Positions 26,255-35,741 of a DNA stretch of 64,000 nucleotides are shown piece after piece (position 1 is the first letter of the stretch; each line of letters starts with the position of its first letter). The translations under genes and the position numbers were made by a program. Where the stretch lies: the NCBI RefSeq assembly GCF_013314895.1, contig NZ_JABTYE010000006.1:214936-278935 (forward strand), given 5' to 3'. The notes under the pieces are model-generated. The model did no database searches, had not been told where the DNA came from, and saw nothing but the letters and a program-made list of their open reading frames with translations. This DNA comes from Cupriavidus gilardii. Lineage in GTDB: Bacteria > Pseudomonadota > Gammaproteobacteria > Burkholderiales > Burkholderiaceae.

Positions 26255-27775
26255 TTACATCGGCACGTCGGCGGCCAACGGCAGCCGCAGTTCGGCCCGG
26301 AGCCCTTGGCCCTGGCGCGCCTCGTGCAGCGTCACGCTGCCGCCGAACCGCGCCGCCATCTCGCGCGAGATGGCCAGGCCCAGGCCCGAACCGGGCTCGT
26401 CGTGGCCGACGCGGCGATAGAAGCGCGCAAACACCTGCTCGCGTTCCTCGGCCGGAATGCCCGGCCCATCGTCCTCGACCGCCAGGCAGGCGCTGTCGCG
26501 CTCGCGCGCGGCCGACAGCGTGATACGGCTGCCGCGCGGCGAATACTGGATCGCGTTGTGGACCAGATTGGCCAGCGCTTCGCGCAGCAGCGCCGCGTCT
26601 GCGCGCACCGGCAGCGGCCGGCCGCCGCCGTCCTCCCAGCCGAAGTCCTGCTGCTTGGCGCGCGCCAGCGGCAGATAGTCGAGCGCAACCTGGCCGGCCA
26701 CGGCGGCGGCATCGATCACGGTGTCGGCCACCGGTGCTTGCCCGCCCGCCTCGGTGGCCTGCGCTTCGTGCTGGCGTACCCGCGCCAGCGCCAGCAACTG
26801 GTTGGCCAGGCGGGAAGCCTGTTCGAGCTGGGTCACGATGCCGTTGACCGCCTCGCGCGCCGGCCGCAGGTCACGACCGGGTTTGGCCGGCTCTTCGCCC
26901 TGCCGCTCTGCGCCGCCGTCGAGCTGCCGTCGCGCAAACTCGGCCTGCGTCTTCAGGATCGCCAGCGGCGTGCGCAGCTGATGCGCGGCATCGGCGATGA
27001 ACTGCGCCTGGGACTGCGCCATCGCCGCCGAGCGCGACACGTGCCGATTGACCGCATCGACCAGCGGCCGGACCTCGGCGGGTACATGGCCGAGCGCGAG
27101 GGGCGTCAGGTCGTCGGGCGAGCGCGCCTCGACGTCGTCGCGCACGCGCTTGAGCGGCTGCAGCACGAAGGTGATGCCGCCCACCAGGATCAGCGCGCTC
27201 GCCACGATCAGCAGCGCGTCGCGCGCCAGCGTGTTGCGCCACACGGCGCCGACCAGCGCCGCGCGCGGCTCGGCCGATTCCGCCACCTGGATGATCACGC
27301 GCATGTGGGCATCGGGCCGGTAGACCGGCCGCGCCATCGCCGCGATGCGCACCGGGGCATCGCGATAGACGGCGTCGTAATAGCGCGGCACGTTGTTGGC
27401 CAGCGTGCCGCGCGGCAGCGGCAGGTCGCCGTAGCCCGTCACGGTTTCGACGGAGCCGTCGCGTTCCAGCGCGACGCGATAGAAGACCCGCGTCTGTGCC
27501 GCGGTCTCGAACATTTCCATGGCGGCGTCGGGCAGCGTCAGCTGCACGGTCTCGCCGGCCATGCCGATCGCGTTGTCGATCGCCCGCACCGAGCCGAACA
27601 ACGAGCGGTCGTAGGCGGTGTTGGCGGCGTCGCGCAGCGTGCCGTAGGTCATCCAGCTGTCGAGCGCCATCATCGCCGCCAGCGCCGGCAGCAGCAGCAC
27701 CAGCAGCTGGCGGCGCAGGCTGCCGCGCAGCCAGCGGCGCAGTGGACCCCCTCGGGGACCGCCCGACGCGGTCAA
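26255..27775 (-). CDS. tctE: TctE sensor histidine kinase
   Basis: 506 residues starting at a TTG that overlaps the tctD stop (TTGA), with GGAGG eight to nine bases upstream; no ATG occurs before the first membrane helix. Membrane helix 1 at 23-38, an extracytoplasmic sensor domain of about 145 residues, helix 2 at 186-206, a HAMP-like linker, and the H-box FIADAAHQLRTPLAIL with phospho-acceptor His265. The ATP-binding domain has LVHNAIQYSP (N box), DDGPGIP (G1), FARFYR (F box) and GSGLGLAIS (G2). Its extracellular sensing may involve carboxylates directly or loaded TctC, as proposed for BctDE in Bordetella. A low-complexity run (residues 280-300) lies within the DHp helix. Confidence 0.93.
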   Translation of the reverse strand: MTASGGPRGGPLRRWLRGSLRRQLLVLLLPALAAMMALDSWMTYGTLRDAANTAYDRSLFGSVRAIDNAIGMAGETVQLTLPDAAMEMFETAAQTRVFYRVALERDGSVETVTGYGDLPLPRGTLANNVPRYYDAVYRDAPVRIAAMARPVYRPDAHMRVIIQVAESAEPRAALVGAVWRNTLARDALLIVASALILVGGITFVLQPLKRVRDDVEARSPDDLTPLALGHVPAEVRPLVDAVNRHVSRSAAMAQSQAQFIADAAHQLRTPLAILKTQAEFARRQLDGGAERQGEEPAKPGRDLRPAREAVNGIVTQLEQASRLANQLLALARVRQHEAQATEAGGQAPVADTVIDAAAVAGQVALDYLPLARAKQQDFGWEDGGGRPLPVRADAALLREALANLVHNAIQYSPRGSRITLSAARERDSACLAVEDDGPGIPAEEREQVFARFYRRVGHDEPGSGLGLAISREMAARFGGSVTLHEARQGQGLRAELRLPLAADVPM

Positions 27776-28446
27776 GCCGCGGCCTCCGGTTCGAGCAGAT
27801 AGCCGAAGCCGCGCAGCGTGACGATGGTCACGCCGTGGCCGGACAGCTTCTTGCGCAGCCGGTAGATCAGCACCTCGATGGCATCGGGATTGACGTCGGC
27901 GTCTAGCGAGAACACCTTGTCGAGCAGCTGCGCCTTGGTCAGCGGCTGGCCGCTGCGCGCCAGCAGCGCGCCGAGCAGCGTCGATTCGCGCGGGGTCAGC
28001 GCCAGCGGCGCGCCGTCCAGCGTGAAGCTGCGCGTCTCGCCATCGAATACCAGCGCGCCGCACTGCAGGCGCGGATGGGCGCGGCCGCGGCTGCGGCGGA
28101 TCAGCGCCAGGATGCGCGCCTCCAGTTCGGCCAGCGCGAACGGTTTGGGCAGATAGTCGTCGGCGCCGAGGTTCAGGCCGCGCACGCGCTCGTCCAGCGT
28201 GTCCTGCGCGGTCAGGATCAGCACCGGCGTGCGGTCGTCGCGGCCGCGCATGGACTTGAGCACCGACAGGCCGTCCTTGCCGGGCAGGCGCAGGTCCAGC
28301 ACCACGGCGTCGTATTCCTCGGCCTGCAGGCGCGTGTCGGCGAGCAGGCCGTCGGCCACGTGCTCGACCACGAAGCCGCCCTGCTCCAGCGCGCGCGCCA
28401 CCCAGTGCGCCAGTTCGGTTTCGTCTTCCACCAGCAGAATGCGCAT
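27772..28446 (-). CDS. tctD: TctD response regulator (OmpR family)
   Basis: 224 residues, with AGGAGG five bases before the ATG. The receiver domain carries acidic residues in LLVEDET, phospho-acceptor Asp51 in VVLDLRLPGKDGL, the switch Thr in LILTAQD and Lys101 in YLPKPF. The C-terminal winged helix is TPRESTLLGALLARSGQPLTKAQLLDKVF through IEVLIYRLRKKLSG. It is expected to activate tctCBA in response to the transported acid, and the direct repeats upstream of tctC fit an OmpR-type dimer. Its end overlaps the tctE start. Divergent from the gene for a periplasmic binding protein at 28776. Confidence 0.94.
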   Translation of the reverse strand: MRILLVEDETELAHWVARALEQGGFVVEHVADGLLADTRLQAEEYDAVVLDLRLPGKDGLSVLKSMRGRDDRTPVLILTAQDTLDERVRGLNLGADDYLPKPFALAELEARILALIRRSRGRAHPRLQCGALVFDGETRSFTLDGAPLALTPRESTLLGALLARSGQPLTKAQLLDKVFSLDADVNPDAIEVLIYRLRKKLSGHGVTIVTLRGFGYLLEPEAAA

Positions 28447-28618
28447 GCCGGCCTCCTGCCGGAGTTGAAACGCGGAAAGGATGCGAAATCGGCGCGCCAT
28501 GGCGCAGAAGGCCCGGGGTACGCGCGACAAGCAGGCCGCTGCCCGCCCGCCGCCCGCTGTCACGCGGCGCCAGCCGCTGTCGCCTGGCAGACGTGGACTC
28601 GCGGCCCGATTCGGGCGC

Positions 28619-28624
28619 CTATAA
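28619..28624 (+). promoter_or_regulatory. Consensus -10 element before the binding-protein gene
   Basis: A perfect TATAAT, about 150 bases before the ATG at 28776. The -35 region (near TGGACT, 28594-28599) is weak, which suggests activator dependence. It lies 172 bases upstream of tctD on the other strand. Confidence 0.5.
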
Positions 28625-28690
28625 TACCGCTCCACCGTCGCGCCGGTTGCCGCTGCCGGATGCGCCGCACCGACCGATTGGCGCTCAGGT

Positions 28691-28750
28691 CCGCGCCTTG
28701 TTCCGCGCCCTGTTCTGCGCCTTGTTCCGCGCCCCGCTTCCGCGCCCTGC
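28691..28750 (+). repeat. 12-bp tandem repeat in the 5' leader of the binding-protein gene
   Basis: Five imperfect units of CCGCGCC(T/C)TGTT: CCGCGCCTTGTT, CCGCGCCCTGTT, CTGCGCCTTGTT, a diverged CCGCGCCCCGCTT and CCGCGCCCTG. It lies between the TATAAT and the ATG. Confidence 0.8.
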
Positions 28751-28775
28751 CCGCTTGCCTGTCCTGCCGCCTTCC

Positions 28776-29957
28776 ATGCCCGCCGATCCGACCGCGCCAG
28801 CCGAGCGCGGCGACCCGCCCTCCGCGCTGCGCCGCCGCCTGCTGGCGGGCGCCGGCGCGCTGGCGTGGCAAGGCGCGTTCGCGGCGCCGGCCGATGCGGC
28901 CAATCCGCCGGCAAGCTCGACGACCCCGCCGCCTGGCTATCCGGCCGACTATCCGCAGATCATCGCCCGCGCGCAGCGCGAAGGCATGGTCACCGTCTAT
29001 GCGTCGACCGACGAGGATGTCGCGCGGCCGCTGCTCAATGCCTTCGAGGCGCGCTTTCCCGGCGTCAAGGTCTGCTATCGCGACCTGAACACGATCGAGC
29101 TGAACAAGCGTTTTCTCGCCGAGTCCGCCCAGCCCGTCCGTGCCGATCACGCCGACGTGCTGTGGAGCACCGCGATGGACCTGCAGATCAAGCTGGTCAA
29201 CGACGGCCACGCGCTGCACTACGCCTCGCCCGAGCGCGCCGGCCTGCCCGGCTGGGCCAGCTGGCGCGAGGAAGCCTGGGGCACCACCTTCGAGCCGGCG
29301 GTGATCGTCTACAACCGCCGCCATTTCGACGGCATGCCGGTGCCGCGCAGCCGCACCGCGCTGGCGCGGCTGCTGCAGGACAACGCCACGCGCTGGCGCG
29401 GACGCGTGGTCACCTACGATATCGAGCGCTCCGGCGTGGGCTATCTGCTGGCGCAACAGGATGCGCGCATGGGCGGCGAGTTCTGGTATCTGGCGCAGGC
29501 GCTGGGGCGCGCCGGCGTAAAGCTGTCTGCCTCGACCGCCGACATGGTCGAGTCGGTGGCCAGCGGCGAACTGGTGCTCGCCTACAATCTGCTCGGTTCG
29601 TATGCGCTGTCGCTGATGGAGCGCGGCGCGGCGATCGGCGTGGTCGCGCCGAGCGACTACACGCTGGTGATGTCGCGTGTGGCCTTCATCGCGCGCCGCG
29701 CGCCGCATCCGTGGGCGGCGCGGCTATGGCTCGATTTCCTGCTGTCGCGCGAGGGCCAGGCGCTGCTGGCGCGCTCGGCCTCGCGGCTCTATACGATCCG
29801 CACCGATACGAAGAGCGGCCATACCGCGGCGGCCCTGGCCGAGCGGCTCGGCTACGCCTTCAAGCCGATCAGCGTCGGCCCGGGCCTGCTGGCCGCGCAG
29901 GATGCGCTGCGCAAGCAGGCGTTTCTCGCGCGCTGGCGCGAGGCGATGACAGGATGA
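28776..29957 (+). CDS. Periplasmic solute-binding protein (Fe/organophosphate type), accessory to TctDE
   Basis: 393 residues. ATG 28776 is chosen; a GTG at 28593 lies upstream of the TATAAT. A possible twin-arginine signal, ALRRRLLAGAGALAWQGAFA, spans residues 16-35. The mature domain has the type 2 periplasmic fold seen in FbpA/PgtC-like proteins (REGMVTVYASTDEDVARPLLNAFEARFPGVKV, then GELVLAYNLLGSYALSLMERG and FIARRAPHPWAARLWLDFLLS). No ABC permease or ATPase is nearby. A binding protein divergent from a two-component locus often serves as a sensor partner (as PgtC does for phosphoglycerate), so it may present ligand to TctE. Function inferred. Confidence 0.82.
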   Translation: MPADPTAPAERGDPPSALRRRLLAGAGALAWQGAFAAPADAANPPASSTTPPPGYPADYPQIIARAQREGMVTVYASTDEDVARPLLNAFEARFPGVKVCYRDLNTIELNKRFLAESAQPVRADHADVLWSTAMDLQIKLVNDGHALHYASPERAGLPGWASWREEAWGTTFEPAVIVYNRRHFDGMPVPRSRTALARLLQDNATRWRGRVVTYDIERSGVGYLLAQQDARMGGEFWYLAQALGRAGVKLSASTADMVESVASGELVLAYNLLGSYALSLMERGAAIGVVAPSDYTLVMSRVAFIARRAPHPWAARLWLDFLLSREGQALLARSASRLYTIRTDTKSGHTAAALAERLGYAFKPISVGPGLLAAQDALRKQAFLARWREAMTG

Positions 29958-30024
29958 GACGGCGGATGACGTGAATCCGGGAGGCGTGGTGGAGCGTTTG
30001 GCGAGACGGGGGCCGCGCGACGCG

Positions 30025-30744
30025 TCAGCCGCCCGGACATTGCTGCTGCTGGACCTTGAGCCGCAAGGCAGCCATTTCCTCGTCCAGCCTGGCCATCGGA
30101 CGCGGCACATAGCCCTTGCGCAAGGAAGGCGCGAAGCGCAGCGTGTCGACGAAGACGTCGGCGAGCCGTTCCGCGTCCGCATCCAGGTCGAAGTCGCCCG
30201 GCGCGAACAGCCAGTGGGCCAGCACGCCGCCGATCGCCGCATGGAACGCATTGACCGCGAGGTCCAGATCGAGGTCGGCGGCCAGCTGGCCGCGTTCGAC
30301 CGCCAGCCGCAGGTGCTCGCGCATCTTCAGCAGCCCCTGCTCGTGCGACTGCCGCTGGCGCTCGAGAATCGCGCCGTTGTCGTCGACCATCTCGCACTTG
30401 TGGAACACGATCTCGAACACGCGCCGCCATTGCGGATTGACCACCGTTTCGCGGAACACCAGCGCGACGATGTCGCGGATGCCGCCGAGCGGGTCTTCCT
30501 GGCTGGCGATCCGCTCCGGCTCGCACAGCGCCTCGACCGGCAGATGGACGCGGTCGCACATCGCGGCGAACAGATCGCTCTTGTTCTTGAAATGCCAGTA
30601 GATGGCGCCACGGGTCACGCCGGCCGCCTCGGCGATATCGGCCAGCGAGGGCCGCGCCACCCCACGCGCATGGAATACGGCCTCGGCCGCGTCGAGGATG
30701 CGATGTCGCGTCTCGAGGGCTTCTTCCTTGGTACGTCTGGCCAT
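30025..30744 (-). CDS. acrR: AcrR-type TetR-family repressor
   Basis: 239 residues. The N terminus MARRTKEEALETRHRILDAAEAVF and the helix-turn-helix AGVTRGAIYWHFKNKSDLFAA are those of the AcrR/TtgR/MtrR repressors of RND pumps. The rest is a helical ligand-binding and dimerisation domain (FRETVVNPQWRRVFEIVFHKCEMVDDNGAI). Binding of drugs or organic compounds is expected to release it from DNA. The divergent acrAB-oprM genes start 560 bases away, and a near-perfect AcrR operator lies between. The C-terminal 30 residues are longer than in E. coli AcrR. Confidence 0.93.
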   Translation of the reverse strand: MARRTKEEALETRHRILDAAEAVFHARGVARPSLADIAEAAGVTRGAIYWHFKNKSDLFAAMCDRVHLPVEALCEPERIASQEDPLGGIRDIVALVFRETVVNPQWRRVFEIVFHKCEMVDDNGAILERQRQSHEQGLLKMREHLRLAVERGQLAADLDLDLAVNAFHAAIGGVLAHWLFAPGDFDLDADAERLADVFVDTLRFAPSLRKGYVPRPMARLDEEMAALRLKVQQQQCPGG

Positions 30745-31007
30745 AAGCGGTGTCTTCAGTGGGCGGTGGGAACGGTCGCGACGGCGGCGCCAGCGGTCCG
30801 GGCGGCTGCCCGATGTCGCCAGCCAGCCTCGAAAGAAACCAATCCGTCACGAAATTGCGGTACCACTGGACTTCCTGCCTCTGCTTTGCTGCGGTGCGAC
30901 GGCCGGCATGCTAACCGATCCGGGGCCGGCCCGCCTATGCGGTCGCCGACCGATTGCAAAAGGCAACAAGGCAAGGTCAGGGCATCCTTGCGGTGCAATA
31001 TTTCTCT

Positions 31008-31035
31008 TACATACATGCTTGAATGTATATATACT
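31008..31035. promoter_or_regulatory. AcrR operator overlapping a promoter
   Basis: TACATACAT (31008-31016), six bases, then ATGTATATA (31023-31031) form a dyad that matches the E. coli AcrR operator half-sites. It overlaps a plus-strand promoter, TTACAT (31007-31012) and TATACT (31030-31035), with a 17-base spacer, so the repressor would block RNA polymerase directly. Confidence 0.82.
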
Positions 31036-31193
31036 ACGCGCTAGCCACAATTTGGACCAGCCCCGCCCCTGTTTCCATCAAGAGACCCTGACGATTCGGG
31101 TCCTGCGGGCTGCATGTTGTGACGCATACGCGACCATTCGTCGCAATCCAGTCGGCACCATTGCGGTTTGTGGCTAGTATTGTTCTTTTTTCT

Positions 31194-31265
31194 CCACGAC
31201 GGTCCGTCGTGGGGTTCTGCCGCACAGACGTCAACGCCGGCCCCTTGCCACGGGCCGGCGTTTGG
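31194..31265 (+). promoter_or_regulatory. Two hairpins in the long acrA leader
   Basis: Hairpin 1 is CCACGACG/CGTCGTGG at 31194-31211. Hairpin 2 is an 11-bp stem AACGCCGGCCC/GGGCCGGCGTT with an 8-base loop at 31233-31262, ending in TTTGG. Both lie between the promoter (TSS about 31042) and the acrA start at 31305. The second looks like a terminator or attenuator. Confidence 0.5.
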
Positions 31266-31304
31266 CGTATCCGGCCGATCTCAATTGCCATCACGGGGTT
31301 ATCG

Positions 31305-32510
31305 ATGAGGAAGTCCCAACGTTCGAGTTTGCTTGCCGTTACCGCTGCGCTGACGGTACTGACGCTGTCCGCCTGCGGCAACGACGCCCCGCAGGGCGGC
31401 GCGATGCCGCCGCCCGAGGTGGGCGTGGTGACGGTGACGCCGACGGCGGTGCCGGTCGTCAACGAGCTGCCGGGCCGTCTCGAAGGCGTGCGCACCGCCG
31501 AAGTGCGGGCACGTGTCGAAGGTATCGTGCTGTCGCGCAACTACCGGGAAGGCGGCGAGGTCAAGGCCGGCCAGGTCATGTTCAAGATCGACCCGGCGCC
31601 GTACCAGGCCCAATTGGCGTCGGCCAAGGCCAGTCTGGCCCGGGCCGAGGCCAATGCGGTCGCGGCACGGCAGAAGGCCGAGCGCTACAAGCCGCTGGTG
31701 GCGGTCAACGCGGTCAGCAAGCAGGAATATGACGAGGCGGTCGCCGCCGCGGGCCAGGCCAGCGCCGAGATCGCCTCGGCCAAGGCCGCGGTCACCACGG
31801 CGCAGATCAATCTGGGCTATACCACCGTCACCGCCCCGATCTCCGGCCGCGCCGGCCGTGCGCTGGTGACCGAGGGCGCGCTGGTCGGCAACGGCGAGGC
31901 GACCCGTCTGGCGCTGGTCGAGCAGGTCGATCCGATCTGGGTGACCTTCACCCAGCCCGCCACCGAGGTGATGCGGCTGCGCCGCGGCATCGAGTCCGGC
32001 GCCATCAAGGGCGTCGACGGCGGTGCCAAGGTGCGCCTGTTCCTCGAGGACGGCACCGAATACGGCGAGACCGGCAAGCTGCTGTTCTCGGACATGACGG
32101 TCGATCCGAGCACCGGCGCCATCACGCTGCGCGCGCAGTTCCCGAATCCGCGGCGCGAGCTGCTGTCGGGCACCTACGTGCGCGTGCGGGTCGAGCAGGG
32201 TGTCGACGAGAACGCACTGACCGTGCCGCAACGCGCGCTGATCCGTAACGCCACCGGCGCGACGGTGATGGTAGTCGGCGCGGACGGCAACGTCGCGGCG
32301 GTACCGGTCAAGGCCGGCGCCGCGATCGGCGACCGCTGGATCGTCACCGAGGGCCTGAAGGGCGGCGAGAAGGTGATCGTCGAGGGCCTGCAGAAGGTCA
32401 AGCCGGGCGCCCCGGCCAAGGCCGTGCCGTTCCAGGCGCAGGCCCCGGCCGGCCAGGGCGGCGCGTCGGCACCGGCGGCCGCCTCGGCGGCCGCAGCCAA
32501 GCAGGGCTGA
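31305..32510 (+). CDS. acrA: AcrA-type periplasmic adaptor lipoprotein
   Basis: 401 residues from MRKSQRSSLL; an in-frame upstream start is rejected because the lipobox LTLSAC needs to be near residue 24. Adaptor domains follow in order: lipoyl half (NYREGGEVKAGQVMFKIDPA), coiled coil, second lipoyl half (TVTAPISGRAGRALVTEGALV), beta barrel (LLFSDMTVDPSTGAITLRAQF), and membrane-proximal domain. It ends in an Ala/Gln/Pro-rich tail. It bridges AcrB and the outer-membrane channel. Closest in layout to AcrA/MexA/TtgA. The acrB gene follows after 77 bases. Expression is expected to be repressed by AcrR. Confidence 0.95.
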   Translation: MRKSQRSSLLAVTAALTVLTLSACGNDAPQGGAMPPPEVGVVTVTPTAVPVVNELPGRLEGVRTAEVRARVEGIVLSRNYREGGEVKAGQVMFKIDPAPYQAQLASAKASLARAEANAVAARQKAERYKPLVAVNAVSKQEYDEAVAAAGQASAEIASAKAAVTTAQINLGYTTVTAPISGRAGRALVTEGALVGNGEATRLALVEQVDPIWVTFTQPATEVMRLRRGIESGAIKGVDGGAKVRLFLEDGTEYGETGKLLFSDMTVDPSTGAITLRAQFPNPRRELLSGTYVRVRVEQGVDENALTVPQRALIRNATGATVMVVGADGNVAAVPVKAGAAIGDRWIVTEGLKGGEKVIVEGLQKVKPGAPAKAVPFQAQAPAGQGGASAPAAASAAAAKQG

Positions 32511-32587
32511 GCACCGCCCCGGCAGGGACAAGCGACAAGCGCAAAGCAAGCGCAAGCAGATAGCGGAATAAACAGGGAGCCAGCCTC

Positions 32588-35500
32588 ATGGCCAAGTTTT
32601 TCATCGACCGGCCGGTGTTCGCGTGGGTGATCGCGCTGATCATCGTGCTGGGCGGGATATTGTCGATCACGCAGCTACCGATCGCCCAGTATCCCAATAT
32701 CGCGCCGCCGACCATCTCGGTCACGGCCACCTACCCCGGCGCCTCCGCCAAGACGCTCGAAGACTCTGTCACCTCGGTGATCGAGCAGGAGCTCAATGGC
32801 GCGCCCGGGCTGATGTACTACCAGTCGACCAGCGAGTCGACCGGTCTGGCGACCATCACCATCGCCTTCCAGCCGGGTACCAATGTCGACCTGAACTCGG
32901 TCGAGGTACAGAACCGGCTCAAGCGCGTCGAGGCGCGCCTGCCGGCCGAAGTGCGCCAGCAGGGCGTGCGCGTCGAGAAGGCCGGGAACAACTACATGAT
33001 GTTCCTGACCGTGACGTCCAAGTCCGGTAGCGCCAGCGCGATCGAACTGGGCAACTACGTGTCGGCCAGCGTGCTCGACTCGATCCGCCGCGTGCCCGGC
33101 GTCGGCCAGGCCGACCTGTTCGGTACCGAATACGCGATGCGGGTCTGGCTGGACCCGGCCAAGCTGACCGGCTACAACCTGACCCCGCTGGACGTCACCG
33201 CGGCGATCTCGGAGCAGAACATCCAGGTCGCCGTCGGCGAACTGGGCGGCACGCCGTCCCCGCGCGGCACCGAGCTGAACGCCACCGTCACCACGCAGAG
33301 CCGGCTGTCGACGCCCGAGGAATTCGCCAACATCCTGTTGCGCGTGAATCCGGACGGCTCGCAGGTGCGCATCCGCGACGTCGGACGTGTCGAACTCGGC
33401 GGCGCCGACTATTCGACCGTCGCCCGCACCAACGGCAAGCAGTCGGCCGCCATCGCCATCAAGCTGGCCCCGACCGCCAACGCGCTGGCCACCGCCACCG
33501 CGGTGCGCGCGAAGATGGAGGAGCTGTCGAAGTTCTTCCCGGCGGACTACGAGTACACCGTCCCGTACGACACCTCGGCCTTCGTCAAGATCTCGATCGA
33601 GGAAGTGGTCAAGACCCTGCTCGAAGCGATCGTGCTGGTGTTCCTGGTGATGTACCTGTTCCTGCAGAACTTCCGCGCCACGATCATCCCGACGCTGGTG
33701 GTGCCGGTCGCGCTGCTCGGTACGTTCGGCATGCTGCTGGCGTTCGGCTTCTCGATCAACGTGCTGACGATGTTCGGCATGGTGCTGGCCATCGGTATTC
33801 TGGTGGACGACGCGATCGTGGTGGTCGAGAACGTCGAGCGGATCATGAGCGAGGAAGGCTTGTCCCCGCGCGAAGCGACCCGCAAGGCGATGGGCCAGAT
33901 CACCGGCGCGATCGTCGGCATCACGCTGGTGCTGACCGCGGTGTTCATCCCGATGGCGTTCTTCGCCGGTTCGGTCGGCAACATCTATCGCCAGTTCTCG
34001 CTGTCGCTGATCGCCTCGATGGCGTTCTCCGCCCTGATGGCGCTGACGCTGACGCCGGCACTGTGTGCGACGCTGCTCAAGCCGGTCGAGGCGGGCCATC
34101 ACCACGAGAAAAAGGGTTTCTTCGGCTGGTTCAACCGTACCTTCGCCCGCGCCGCTACCGGCTACCAGAGCATGGTGGCGAAGATCCTGGGCCGCACCGG
34201 CCGCTATCTGATCCTGTACGGGCTGATTGTCGCCGCGGTCGTGCTGCTGTTCCAGCGTCTGCCGTCGTCGTTCCTGCCCGACGAGGACCAGGGCTACACC
34301 ATCACCGTGGTGCAGCTGCCCAACGGCGCGACGCAGGAACGTACCCTCGGCGTGCTCAAGCAGATCGAGGACTACTACCTGCAGAAGGAAAGCAAGATCG
34401 TCGACCAGATGATCACGGTGGCCGGCTTCTCGTTCTTCGGCCGCGGCCAGAACGGCGGTATCGCGTTCGTGCGCCTGAAGGACTGGAAGGAGCGTACCGG
34501 CTCGGACGAAACCGCGCAGGCCCTGGTGGGCCGCGCATTCGGCGCGCTGTCGTTCATCAAGGACGCGATCATCTTCCCGCTGAACCCGCCGGCGATTCCG
34601 GAACTGGGCAACTCGTCCGGCTTCGACTTCCGCCTGCAGGACCGCTCGGGCCAGGGTCACGCCAAGTTGATGGAAGCCCGCAACATGATGCTCGGCATGG
34701 CCGCGCAGAACCCGGTGCTGGCCGGCGTGCGTCCGGAAGGTCAGGAAGACGCGCCGCAGCTGCAGATCGATATCGATCGGGAGAAGGCGCGCGCGCTGGG
34801 CGTGTCGATCGCCGACATCAACTCGACGCTGTCGATCGCGTTCGGCTCCTCGTACGTCAATGACTTCATCTACGAGGGCCGCGTGCGCCGCGTGATCGCC
34901 CAGGCCGAAGGCGCCGACCGCCGCCTGCCGGACGATCTGACCAAGCTGCGCGTGCGCAACAGCAACGGCGACATGGTGGCCTTCGCGGCGTTCGCGACGT
35001 CGAAGTGGATCATGGGCTCGCCGCGTCTGGAGCGCTACAACGGCCTGCCGGCGGTCAAGCTGGCCGGTCAGGCTGCACCGGGCCGCAGTACCGGCGAGGC
35101 GATGGCGGCGATGGAAGAGATCTTCGCCAAGCTGCCGCCGGGCTTCGGCTTCGAGTGGTCGGGCCAGTCGTTCGAAGAGCGCCTGGCAGGCGCCCAGGAG
35201 CCGATGCTGTACACGCTGTCGCTGATCATCGTGTTCCTGTGCCTGGCCGCGCTGTACGAAAGCTGGTCGATCCCGGCCGCGGTGCTGCTGGTGGTGCCGC
35301 TGGGCGTGCTCGGCGCGCTGCTCGGCGTGACGCTGCGCGGCATGCCCAACGACGTCTACTTCAAGGTGGGCCTGATCGCCACCATCGGCCTGTCGGCGAA
35401 GAACGCGATTCTGATCGTGGAATTCGCCAAGGACCTGCAGGCGCAGGGACGCAGCCTGATCGACGCGACGCTGGAGGCGGTGCATCTGCGCTTCCGGCCG

Positions 35501-35740
35501 ATTCTGATGACGTCGTTCGCGTTCATCCTGGGCGTGCTGCCGCTGGCGATTTCGACCGGCGCCGGTTCGGGCAGCCAGCGTGCGATCGGTACCGGCGTGA
35601 TGGGCGGGATGATCACCGCCACCGTGCTGGCGATCTTCCTGGTGCCCGTGTTCTTCGTGGTGATCCGCAAACGCTTCAAGGGCAGCGAGCGTCAGCGCAT
35701 GCTGGACCAGAAGTGGCTGGACCCGAAGGAGGAAATCTGA
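32588..35740 (+). CDS. acrB: AcrB-type RND multidrug efflux pump
   Basis: 1050 residues, the standard HAE1 length. The N terminus [17 protein letters not shown], paired helix-4 aspartates in [18 protein letters not shown], and helix-10 lysine in [14 protein letters not shown] give the full proton relay. The porter and docking domains are complete ([37 protein letters not shown]). GGGAG lies eight bases before the ATG. Works with AcrA and OprM to expel lipophilic drugs from the periplasm and inner leaflet. The gap to the next gene is one base. Substrates are not predictable, but the regulator and operator resemble E. coli acrAB and P. putida ttgAB. Confidence 0.97.
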   Translation: MAKFFIDRPVFAWVIALIIVLGGILSITQLPIAQYPNIAPPTISVTATYPGASAKTLEDSVTSVIEQELNGAPGLMYYQSTSESTGLATITIAFQPGTNVDLNSVEVQNRLKRVEARLPAEVRQQGVRVEKAGNNYMMFLTVTSKSGSASAIELGNYVSASVLDSIRRVPGVGQADLFGTEYAMRVWLDPAKLTGYNLTPLDVTAAISEQNIQVAVGELGGTPSPRGTELNATVTTQSRLSTPEEFANILLRVNPDGSQVRIRDVGRVELGGADYSTVARTNGKQSAAIAIKLAPTANALATATAVRAKMEELSKFFPADYEYTVPYDTSAFVKISIEEVVKTLLEAIVLVFLVMYLFLQNFRATIIPTLVVPVALLGTFGMLLAFGFSINVLTMFGMVLAIGILVDDAIVVVENVERIMSEEGLSPREATRKAMGQITGAIVGITLVLTAVFIPMAFFAGSVGNIYRQFSLSLIASMAFSALMALTLTPALCATLLKPVEAGHHHEKKGFFGWFNRTFARAATGYQSMVAKILGRTGRYLILYGLIVAAVVLLFQRLPSSFLPDEDQGYTITVVQLPNGATQERTLGVLKQIEDYYLQKESKIVDQMITVAGFSFFGRGQNGGIAFVRLKDWKERTGSDETAQALVGRAFGALSFIKDAIIFPLNPPAIPELGNSSGFDFRLQDRSGQGHAKLMEARNMMLGMAAQNPVLAGVRPEGQEDAPQLQIDIDREKARALGVSIADINSTLSIAFGSSYVNDFIYEGRVRRVIAQAEGADRRLPDDLTKLRVRNSNGDMVAFAAFATSKWIMGSPRLERYNGLPAVKLAGQAAPGRSTGEAMAAMEEIFAKLPPGFGFEWSGQSFEERLAGAQEPMLYTLSLIIVFLCLAALYESWSIPAAVLLVVPLGVLGALLGVTLRGMPNDVYFKVGLIATIGLSAKNAILIVEFAKDLQAQGRSLIDATLEAVHLRFRPILMTSFAFILGVLPLAISTGAGSGSQRAIGTGVMGGMITATVLAIFLVPVFFVVIRKRFKGSERQRMLDQKWLDPKEEI

Positions 35741-35741
35741 C

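Noticed and set aside
31119..31304. In-frame N-terminal extension of acrA
   Set aside because: It would bury the lipobox about 85 residues from the N terminus and run through two hairpins, so the start at 31305 is preferred.
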